From Propionibacteriaceae bacterium (GTDB taxonomy: Bacteria > Actinomycetota > Actinomycetes > Propionibacteriales > Propionibacteriaceae), in NCBI GenBank assembly GCA_031254155.1, contig JAIRVA010000274.1, forward strand, positions 1-18,150: a stretch of 18,150 nucleotides of DNA. The letters run 5' to 3'. The translations under genes were made by a program, and so were the position numbers. The notes under the pieces were generated by a model. The model searched no databases and had not been told where the DNA came from. It saw nothing but the letters and a program-made list of their open reading frames with translations. Numbering within the stretch: the first letter of the stretch is position 1; each line of letters opens with the position of its first letter. Below, in pieces: positions 8,180-14,537 of this stretch.

Positions 8180-9058
8180 TCACGCCACCCGGGCCCCACG
8201 GGCGACGGCGGCCCGGAGGTAGTCCCCGTACCCCGACTTGCCCAGTTGGTCGGCCTGGATGAGCATCTGCTCCGTCGTGATATACCCGTGGCGCCAGGCG
8301 ACCTCCTCCGGGGAACCGACAAGGAGTCCCTGGCGCTTCTGGACCGTCCGTACGAAGTCGCCGGCGTCGGCCAGCGAGTCGAAAGTCCCCGTGTCGAGCC
8401 AGGCCGTCCCGCGCGGCAGGAGCGACACCGCGAGCTCGCCCCGCTCCAGGTAGACGCGGTTGAGATCGGTGATCTCCAGTTCACCGCGGGCGCTGGGCTT
8501 CAGTGCGGCCGCGAAGTCGCACACGCGCTCGTCGTAGAAGTACAGCCCGGGGACCGCCCAGTTGGACTTCGGCTCGGCCGGCTTCTCCTCGATGGTGACG
8601 GCCTTGCCGCTCTCGTCCACCTCGACGACACCGTACGCCGTCGGGTCCGACACCCAGTAGCCGAAGACCGCCGCGCCCTCAATCGCCGTCAGGTCCCGCA
8701 GCCGTGTTCCGAGGCCCGGCCCGGAGAACAGGTTGTCGCCGAGGATGAGTGCCGACTTCTCCCCCGCCACGTGATCCCGGCCGAGGATGAAGGCCTGCGC
8801 CAGTCCGTCCGGCGAGGGCTGGATCGTGTACGTGAGCGAGATGCCGAACTGGGAACCGTCGCCCAGCAGGCGCTGGAAGGCCGGGGAGTCCATGGGGGTC
8901 GAAATGATCAGAATGTCGCGGATCCCGGCCAGCATCAGGGTTGACAGGGGGTAGTAGATCATGGGCTTGTCATAGACGGGCAACATTTGCTTGCTCGATC
9001 CGAGAGTCAGGGGGTGCAGTCGCGTCCCTGCCCCGCCCGCGAGGATGATTCCCTTCAT
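8180..9058 (-). CDS. rmlA: Glucose-1-phosphate thymidylyltransferase
   Basis: RmlA makes dTDP-glucose from dTTP and glucose-1-phosphate, the first committed step toward dTDP-L-rhamnose. The 292-residue length is normal for the family. Residues 8-16 carry the nucleotide-binding GGAGTRLHP loop, SSKQMLP follows at 21-27 with KPMIYYP after it, and GDN with Asp108 forms the metal site. The C-terminal half contains WLDTGTFDSL, another family hallmark. The ATG start has AGGAG about five bases upstream. It heads a minus-strand operon (licD nine bases on, then flippase and two GT4 genes) and is transcribed away from rmlB across a 51-base gap. No feedback element is visible, although RmlA enzymes are often inhibited by dTDP-rhamnose. 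Confidence 0.97.
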   Translation of the reverse strand: MKGIILAGGAGTRLHPLTLGSSKQMLPVYDKPMIYYPLSTLMLAGIRDILIISTPMDSPAFQRLLGDGSQFGISLTYTIQPSPDGLAQAFILGRDHVAGEKSALILGDNLFSGPGLGTRLRDLTAIEGAAVFGYWVSDPTAYGVVEVDESGKAVTIEEKPAEPKSNWAVPGLYFYDERVCDFAAALKPSARGELEITDLNRVYLERGELAVSLLPRGTAWLDTGTFDSLADAGDFVRTVQKRQGLLVGSPEEVAWRHGYITTEQMLIQADQLGKSGYGDYLRAAVARGARVA

Positions 9059-9109
9059 CAGGCTCCTGTCTTCGATAGTTCGACGGTGTTTCGACTAGCA
9101 TATCTTCTC
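9059..9109. promoter_or_regulatory. Divergent rmlA/rmlB promoter region with TTCGA repeats
   Basis: Only 51 bases separate the two start codons, so both promoters and any operator must lie here or inside the genes. TTCGA occurs three times in the same direction, starting at 9071, 9079 and 9090. On the + strand TAGCAT at 9096-9101 stands eight bases before the rmlB ATG, which has no ribosome site, so a leaderless rmlB message is possible. On the other strand TATGCT at 9097-9102 could serve rmlA. No convincing -35 hexamer is seen for either, so exact promoters are tentative. Confidence 0.45.
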
Positions 9110-10108
9110 ATGAAGACTGTTCTCGTGACCGGCGGCGCCGGTTTTATCGGTACCAATTTCGTCCGCTGGGTCTTGGGCCACACCGACGCGGCCGTCGTCG
9201 TGCTCGACAAGCTGACGTACGCCGGCAACGCCCACTCGCTCGACGACCTGCCGGCCGACCGGGTCCGCCTCGTCGTGGGCGACATCTGCGACGCGCCGCT
9301 GGTTGACTCGCTGGTGGGCCAGGCCGACGCGGTCGTTCACTTCGCCGCCGAGTCGCACAACGACAACTCGCTCCTCGACCCCTCCCCGTTCGTCACCACG
9401 AACCTCGTGGGTACGTACACCCTCCTGGAGGCGGTCCGGCGGCACGGGACGCGGTACCACCACATCTCGACCGACGAGGTGTACGGCGACCTCGAGCTGG
9501 ACGACCCTGCCCGCTTCACCGAGGCGACCCAGTACAACCCGTCCTCGCCGTACTCCTCGACCAAGGCCGGTTCCGACCTGTTGGTCCGGGCGTGGGTGCG
9601 CTCCTTCGGCGTCAAGGCGACGATTTCGAACTGCTCGAACAACTACGGCCCGTACCAACACATCGAAAAGTTCATCCCCCGCCAGATCACGAACGTGCTC
9701 TCCGGGCGCCGCCCGAAACTCTACGGCACGGGGGCCAACGTCCGCGACTGGATCCACGTCGACGATCACAACGCCGCCGTCTGGACGATTCTGACGCGCG
9801 GGCGGATCGGCGAGACGTACCTCATCGGCGCCGACGGCGAGAAGAACAACCGCGAGGTCATTGAGGAGATCCTGCGCCTCCTCGGCCGGCCGGCAGACGC
9901 GTACGACCTGGTCGCCGACCGGCCCGGCCACGACCTGCGGTACGCGATCGACTCCACCAAGCTGCGGACGGAACTGGGCTGGGCGCCGCAGTACCGCTCC
10001 TTCAGCGAGGGCCTCGCCGCGACGATCACGTGGTACGAGGCGCACGAGGCCTGGTGGCACGACGCCAAGGCCGCCACCGAGGCCAAGTACGCCCAGCAAG
10101 GCCAGTGA
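9110..10108 (+). CDS. rmlB: dTDP-glucose 4,6-dehydratase
   Basis: RmlB converts dTDP-glucose to dTDP-4-keto-6-deoxyglucose, using bound NAD. The 332-residue protein is an extended SDR enzyme. It has GGAGFIG at residues 8-14 for NAD binding, the catalytic Thr121-Asp122-Glu123 in HISTDEVYG, Tyr148 and Lys152 in YSSTK, and NCSNNYGPYQH and RDWIHVDDHN farther on. The ATG at 9110 is chosen because the glycine-rich fold begins immediately after it. The frame is open back to 8987, but that stretch lies inside rmlA. There is no ribosome site before the ATG, and a -10-like TAGCAT suggests a leaderless transcript. The fused rmlC-rmlD gene follows nine bases after the coding end; with it and rmlA the rhamnose pathway is complete. 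Confidence 0.97.
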   Translation: MKTVLVTGGAGFIGTNFVRWVLGHTDAAVVVLDKLTYAGNAHSLDDLPADRVRLVVGDICDAPLVDSLVGQADAVVHFAAESHNDNSLLDPSPFVTTNLVGTYTLLEAVRRHGTRYHHISTDEVYGDLELDDPARFTEATQYNPSSPYSSTKAGSDLLVRAWVRSFGVKATISNCSNNYGPYQHIEKFIPRQITNVLSGRRPKLYGTGANVRDWIHVDDHNAAVWTILTRGRIGETYLIGADGEKNNREVIEEILRLLGRPADAYDLVADRPGHDLRYAIDSTKLRTELGWAPQYRSFSEGLAATITWYEAHEAWWHDAKAATEAKYAQQGQ

Positions 10109-10116
10109 GGAACGAC

Positions 10117-11481
10117 ATGGACATCACCACCACCTCGATCCCTGGTCTCCTCGTCGTCCGCCTCGACGTTCACGGTGACAACCGCGGCTGGTTCAAAGAG
10201 ACCTGGCAGCGCGAGAAGATGACGGCCCTCGGTCTACCCGACTTCGGCCCCGTCCAGAACAACATGAGCTTCAATGCCACCCGGGGGACGACGCGAGGCA
10301 TCCACGCCGAGCCCTGGGACAAGTTCGTCACGGCGGCGACGGGGCGCTTCTTCGGGGCCTGGGTCGACCTGCGCGAGGGCCCGTCCTTCGGCACCGTTTT
10401 CACCACCGAGGTGGACGAATCGGTGGCGGTGTTCGTCCCCTGCGGGGTCGCCAACGGCTATCAGACACTGACGGACGCCGTCTCGTACTCCTACCTGGTC
10501 AACGCCCACTGGAGTGAGGCCATGATCCCACAGTACGCGTACCTCAACCTCGCCGACCCGACCGTCGCCATCCCATGGCCGATCCCGCTCGCCGAGGCCG
10601 AGATCTCGGACAAAGACCGCCAGCACCCTTTCTTGGCCGGCGCGAAGCGGATCACGCGGAAGCAGACTCTCATCCTGGGTGGCAACGGACAGCTGGGCCG
10701 GGCGCTCGCACCCTTGTTCCCCGACGCCCGCCGCATTGACATCGACGAACTGGATCTGACCGACGACGCCCAGGTGGCAGCGTTCCCGTGGGACGAGTAC
10801 GACACGCTGATCAACGCCGCCGCCTGGACCAACGTGGACGCCGCCGAGACCCCGGCAGGCCGGACCGGGGCCTGGAAAGCCAACGCGGTCGCCCCCGCCA
10901 CCCTCGCCAAGCTCGCCCTCACCCACCGTCAGCGGTTAGTCCACATCTCGTCTGACTACGTGTTTGACGGTACGAAGACGCCGTGGACCGAGACGGACGA
11001 CTTCGCGCCGCTCTCCGTCTACGGGCAGTCCAAGGCCGCCGGCGATCTCGCGGTCGGCCTCGTCCCTCGTCACTACCTGCTGCGAACGAGCTGGGTCGTC
11101 GGTGACGGGCGCAACTTCCTGCGCATCATGGGCGATCTCGCGGAGCGGGGCATCTCCCCCACCGTCGTGGCCGACCAGATCGGGCGTCTCACGCACGCCG
11201 CCAACCTCGCCCAGGCGATCAAGCATCTCCTGGAGACGGGGGCACCGTACGGGACGTACAACTGTACCGACGGCGGTGACCCGGTCAGCTGGGCGGATAT
11301 CGCCCAGGCCGTGTTCGTGGCCCACGGGCGGTCGGCCGATGCTGTCACCCCGGTGTCAACCGAAACGTACTACGCCGGTAAGACGCCCATCGCGCCCCGG
11401 CCGCGGTTGAGCGTCCTGGACCTGGGCAAACTGGAGGCGACGGGGTACGTCGTCCCGGTCTACCCCCTCGGTCAGGACTAG
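10117..11481 (+). CDS. rmlCD: Bifunctional dTDP-4-keto-rhamnose 3,5-epimerase / dTDP-4-keto-L-rhamnose reductase (RmlC-RmlD fusion)
   Basis: One 454-residue protein joins the last two steps of dTDP-L-rhamnose synthesis. Residues 1 to about 175 are a cupin RmlC domain with RGIHAEPWDKF at 60-70, where His63 and Lys69 are expected catalytic residues. The HAEPWDK form recalls the streptococcal RmlC type. From residue 182 an RmlD domain begins, with GGNGQLG at 188-194 for NADPH binding, SSDYVFDG, Tyr302 and Lys306 in YGQSK, and LLRTSWVVG. ATG 10117 is preceded by GAGGA five bases upstream, which overlaps the rmlB stop. The longer open frame to 10030 lies in rmlB and is rejected. Such fusions are known in actinobacteria. 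The stop shares a CTAG with the stop of the convergent LCP gene. Confidence 0.95.
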   Translation: MDITTTSIPGLLVVRLDVHGDNRGWFKETWQREKMTALGLPDFGPVQNNMSFNATRGTTRGIHAEPWDKFVTAATGRFFGAWVDLREGPSFGTVFTTEVDESVAVFVPCGVANGYQTLTDAVSYSYLVNAHWSEAMIPQYAYLNLADPTVAIPWPIPLAEAEISDKDRQHPFLAGAKRITRKQTLILGGNGQLGRALAPLFPDARRIDIDELDLTDDAQVAAFPWDEYDTLINAAAWTNVDAAETPAGRTGAWKANAVAPATLAKLALTHRQRLVHISSDYVFDGTKTPWTETDDFAPLSVYGQSKAAGDLAVGLVPRHYLLRTSWVVGDGRNFLRIMGDLAERGISPTVVADQIGRLTHAANLAQAIKHLLETGAPYGTYNCTDGGDPVSWADIAQAVFVAHGRSADAVTPVSTETYYAGKTPIAPRPRLSVLDLGKLEATGYVVPVYPLGQD

Positions 11482-12836
11482 AACTGGCAGTCGTACGCGG
11501 TCTGGATTGCGGCGGGTGGCAACTCCACCGGCGCCGTGGTCTCGGGGGCGGTCGTCGCCGCCGGATCGACTGGCGGCGCGGTGGTCTCACCACCCGGGGG
11601 CGCGACCGCCGTTTGCGCGGGGGCAGCCGTGGTACTCGACGGGAGCGGCGTGTCGTTCTGGAGAGCGTCAAAATACGGCTTCGCCTGCTGCTTGCTCAGA
11701 TCCACCCGATTCGGGTTGCTGGCGGCCGTATGTACCGGCACCGTGACGAAGTTTATCTGTGAAGTATCAAAATTCTTGAGGGAGTACGCAAGACCGGCGA
11801 TCCCCGCCAGGTCCCCGATGTCGGTCTGGATCGATTCCAGCACGGACCGTACCAGGCTGTACAGCTTCGGGAAGTCCGTGACGTAGTTCATCGCGAACAC
11901 CTTGTCGAAGATCGCGTTGAACAGGGCGTGCTGACGCCGGATGCGGGACAGGTCGGAACCGTCGCCCACCCCCGCCGAGCCCGTCCGGGCGCGAGCCAGC
12001 CCCACCGCCGTCATCCCGTCCAGATGACTCACCCCCGCGGGCAGATTGACCCCGGCCTGTTTGGCCTTCATGGGGCAGAGGAGCGTCACGTCAATCCCTC
12101 CGATCGCGTCGACGACGTTCACGAAACCCATGAAGTCGATGACGACGTACGCGTCGATCCGGACGTTGGTGAGGGCCTCGGTCGCCCGGATGGCGCAGGC
12201 CGCGCCGGTGGAGGTGTCGCCTTCCTGATACGCCCACGCGTAGGCCGCATTGAACTCCTGGTTCCCCCACCCGGCCTCAGGGATGACTTTCCCGTTGGGG
12301 CCCAAGCACTGGGGGATGACGATGAGCAGGTCCCGGGGGATAGACACGATGTCGACGCGGGTCCGGTCGGCGGAAACGTGAGCAATGAAGGTCGTGTCCG
12401 CACGGGCGCCGCCGGGATCGTCAGCCGAGATGCCCGCGTTCGCGCCCTCGCGCGAGTCGGTACCCATGACCAGGATGTTCATCGCCCGGCCCGCGAAAGG
12501 ATCGCCGGGGTACTTCACCGTCGCCGTCGGCGTGCTGGTCGGCGGCCGGCTGATGGTGGGCAGGTAGGGATCAACGGGTACCTGGTGGATCTTGCTGTTG
12601 AGGTCATACCAGGCGTACGCCAGGCCGCCCCCCATCGCCAGCACCACTGCGAGGACCGCGATGAGGGTGATCTTAAGACCGCGGTGCCGCTTCTTGACCG
12701 GGATGCCCCGGCGCGGGCTGCCGTCGCGCACTCGCTGAACAGCGCTCTGGGCGATAGAATCCGCCGACTCGCCACTCGGGGCGGCCGGATGAGATGCGTC
12801 GTACGCGTCCCACTCCGGGGTACGGTTGTCAGACAT
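11478..12836 (-). CDS. LytR-CpsA-Psr (LCP) family cell-wall glycopolymer ligase
   Basis: LCP proteins transfer lipid-linked glycopolymers onto peptidoglycan at the outer membrane face. This 452-residue protein has a basic cytoplasmic N-terminus, one membrane helix at about 54-76, then an extracellular LCP domain. Family motifs are GTDSR at 125-129, RADTT at 145-149, SIPRDL at 165-170 and DLSRIRRQ at 295-302, whose Asp and Arg residues bind the lipid pyrophosphate. A Pro/Thr/Ala-rich tail of about 50 residues ends in YDCQF. Cysteines lie at 177, 214, 254 and 450. The ATG lacks a ribosome site but sits seven bases after a TAAAAT hexamer, suggesting leaderless translation. It lies beside the rhamnose genes, so it may attach their polymer. 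A DUF3263 gene lies 85 bases upstream. Confidence 0.95.
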   Translation of the reverse strand: MSDNRTPEWDAYDASHPAAPSGESADSIAQSAVQRVRDGSPRRGIPVKKRHRGLKITLIAVLAVVLAMGGGLAYAWYDLNSKIHQVPVDPYLPTISRPPTSTPTATVKYPGDPFAGRAMNILVMGTDSREGANAGISADDPGGARADTTFIAHVSADRTRVDIVSIPRDLLIVIPQCLGPNGKVIPEAGWGNQEFNAAYAWAYQEGDTSTGAACAIRATEALTNVRIDAYVVIDFMGFVNVVDAIGGIDVTLLCPMKAKQAGVNLPAGVSHLDGMTAVGLARARTGSAGVGDGSDLSRIRRQHALFNAIFDKVFAMNYVTDFPKLYSLVRSVLESIQTDIGDLAGIAGLAYSLKNFDTSQINFVTVPVHTAASNPNRVDLSKQQAKPYFDALQNDTPLPSSTTAAPAQTAVAPPGGETTAPPVDPAATTAPETTAPVELPPAAIQTAYDCQF

Positions 12837-12843
12837 GGCGTCG

Positions 12844-12873
12844 ATTTTACCCTGCTTCGGACATCGACACCAA
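12844..12873 (-). promoter_or_regulatory. Predicted leaderless promoter of the LCP gene
   Basis: On the minus strand TTGGTG (12868-12873) and TAAAAT (12844-12849) are separated by 18 bases. TAAAAT ends seven bases before the A of the ATG, the usual distance from a -10 box to the transcript start. No ribosome site lies between. The fit points to transcription starting at, or next to, the start codon. Confidence 0.6.
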
Positions 12874-12921
12874 GATTACGCCTATTTTTCTCTGCTCTCT
12901 ACCCGCGCCCCACGACGACCG

Positions 12922-13203
12922 TCAGCGGACCTCGCTCTGGGCGTACGTGGCGTAACGCTGCTCACGTCGCCCCGCCCGTAACCGGCGCAACCGCTTCACC
13001 AGCAACGGGTCGGCCGCCAGTGCTTCCCGCCGGTCAATGAGGGTGTTGAGCAACTGGTAATACTGCGGACCGGACAGGTCAAACGTCTCCCGGATCGCCT
13101 GCTCCTTAGCCATTGGCAGCTTCCACCATTGGCGCTCAAAGTCGAGCACGCCCTTCTCCAGATCGGTGAGTTCGGGCATCGTGGTGGTGGCTTCCAGGGT
13201 CAT
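12922..13203 (-). CDS. DUF3263 domain protein, putative small DNA-binding protein
   Basis: A 93-residue protein matching the DUF3263 family by its core from LTDLEKGVLDFERQWW to the basic end. The segment IRETFDLSGPQYYQLLNTLID at about 38-58 looks like a helix-turn-helix resembling sigma region 4, and the C-terminus is rich in Arg and Lys, so DNA binding is plausible. The function is not established to my knowledge. I recall a DUF3263 gene next to a LytR_C protein in mycobacteria, which would parallel the LCP neighbour here; I have not checked this. The ATG at 13203 has TACGAT (13210-13215) six bases upstream and may be leaderless. An ATG at 13179 with GGAAG nearby is an alternative that would drop eight residues. 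Confidence 0.8.
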   Translation of the reverse strand: MTLEATTTMPELTDLEKGVLDFERQWWKLPMAKEQAIRETFDLSGPQYYQLLNTLIDRREALAADPLLVKRLRRLRAGRREQRYATYAQSEVR

Positions 13204-13348
13204 AGGGCCATCGTACCGGCGAAGGGAGCCGGGGCCAGGATCATTTAGCGGCGTGCCTCAAGTCTCCGCGACGCGGTTTGGTCGAGTAGACTGGAGCCCG
13301 TACGGTTCCCGAGGGACAAAGTCGTCGAACCACCGACGAAAGGATGAC
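13204..13348. promoter_or_regulatory. Divergent intergenic region between the DUF3263 gene and manA
   Basis: This 145-base gap must promote both genes. For manA, TTGGTC at 13278-13283 and TACGGT at 13301-13306 are 17 bases apart, giving a leader of roughly 36 bases, and AAAGGA at 13339-13344 is its ribosome site. For the DUF3263 gene, TACGAT on the minus strand at 13210-13215 is a -10 candidate without a clear -35. No repeat or riboswitch fold is evident. Confidence 0.4.
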
Positions 13349-14518
13349 ATGCTGCATCTCACCGGCCAGATTCGTGATTACGCGTGGGGCTCGCTGACGG
13401 CTATCCCCGAGTTGCTCGGCCACCGGCCGACCGGGGAGCCGCAGGCGGAATACTGGCTAGGCGCGCATCCGCTCGCTCCCGCCACGGTCGATGGTGCGAG
13501 CCTTGACCAGGTTCTGCATGACCACCCCGAGTGGGTGGGCGACCGGACGTACCGGGCGTTCGGGGACCGTTACCCCGTTCTGATGAAGATCCTCGCCGCC
13601 GACCATCCCCTGTCGCTGCAGGCCCACCCGAACCGCGAGCAGGCCGAGGAAGGGTACGCGCGGGAAAACCAGGCGAAGATCCCCCTGGACGCCCCCCACC
13701 GTATCTATCGCGACACCTGGCCTAAGCCCGAGATTCTCGTGGCGCTGACCGAGTTCGACGGCCTCTGCGGCTTCCGCGACCCCCTTCTCACCGTGGACCT
13801 GTTCCGGCGCCTCGGCGTGAGCGAGTCCTTCGACTCGGTCATTGGCCCGCTGAGCAAGCGGAAAGGACCGGCGGCGATCGCCGAGGTCTTCCTGGACATC
13901 CTGAGCCAGGACCATCCCGATCACGTCAACGAGGTTTTACGCCTCGCCCCGGCCGCGGCGGAGGACGAGTCGGACCTCGGGCTGTTCGCGCGGACGGCCC
14001 TGGAACTGGGCCGGTACTTCCCGCAGCAGCCCTCCATCCTCGCCGCGCTGATGCTCAACCGGCTCCACCTCTCCCCCGGCCAGGGTCTGTTCCTGCCGAC
14101 GCGGACGCTGCACTCGTACCTCGGCGGAGTCGGTATTGAGGTCATGGCGTGTTCCGACAACGTCCTGCGCGGCGGCCTGACCACTAAGTACATCAACGTC
14201 GACGAGTTGATTTCCGTCGTGGACTTCACCCCCTGCGTGGCCGCGCCCGTGGAGACCGTGGACGACGGCGGGTTCACCCGCTACCTCACCCCGACGCCCG
14301 AGTTCGCCCTCTGGCGCGGGGAGCTGTCGAGCGAGCCCCTCGCCGTACCGCGGACCGATTCGCTCCGGATCGCCCTGGTCGTCGACGGCGAAGCCCACCT
14401 GCGCCACGGCGACTCCGGCGTGGACCTGCTGACCGGCGAGGCCGTTCTCATCCCCTTCGGGGAAGACGTCTGGGCGACCGGTTCCGCCACGATCTTCGTC
14501 ACCGCTCCCGGAGTGTGA
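13349..14518 (+). CDS. manA: Mannose-6-phosphate isomerase, class I
   Basis: ManA interconverts fructose-6-phosphate and mannose-6-phosphate, feeding GDP-mannose and mannosyl lipids. The 389-residue length fits class I enzymes. Zinc ligands are visible: Gln91 and His93 in LSLQAHPN, Glu128 in WPKPEILVAL and His255 in RTLHSYLGG. Downstream, MACSDNVLRGGLTTKYINVDEL is a family signature. The start is ATG 13349, with AAAGGA four bases upstream. The frame remains open to 13166, but that part overlaps the divergent DUF3263 gene. It converges on the GNAT gene with only 19 bases between stop codons. Its position at the end of the glycopolymer block suggests that mannose may be one of the polymer sugars or a lipid-carried donor for the GT-C enzyme; that link is inferred. 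Confidence 0.96.
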   Translation: MLHLTGQIRDYAWGSLTAIPELLGHRPTGEPQAEYWLGAHPLAPATVDGASLDQVLHDHPEWVGDRTYRAFGDRYPVLMKILAADHPLSLQAHPNREQAEEGYARENQAKIPLDAPHRIYRDTWPKPEILVALTEFDGLCGFRDPLLTVDLFRRLGVSESFDSVIGPLSKRKGPAAIAEVFLDILSQDHPDHVNEVLRLAPAAAEDESDLGLFARTALELGRYFPQQPSILAALMLNRLHLSPGQGLFLPTRTLHSYLGGVGIEVMACSDNVLRGGLTTKYINVDELISVVDFTPCVAAPVETVDDGGFTRYLTPTPEFALWRGELSSEPLAVPRTDSLRIALVVDGEAHLRHGDSGVDLLTGEAVLIPFGEDVWATGSATIFVTAPGV

Positions 14519-14537
14519 CCGGGACGGGCGACGGCTG

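Noticed and set aside
9095..10099. 334-residue open frame on the minus strand opposite rmlB
   Set aside because: rmlB on the other strand has all catalytic motifs. The antisense frame is Val/Arg/Gly-rich with no recognisable domain.
11928..13040. 370-residue open frame on the + strand opposite the LCP gene
   Set aside because: Composition is Arg/Gly/Asp-rich and motif-free, and it runs through the LCP coding region and promoter.
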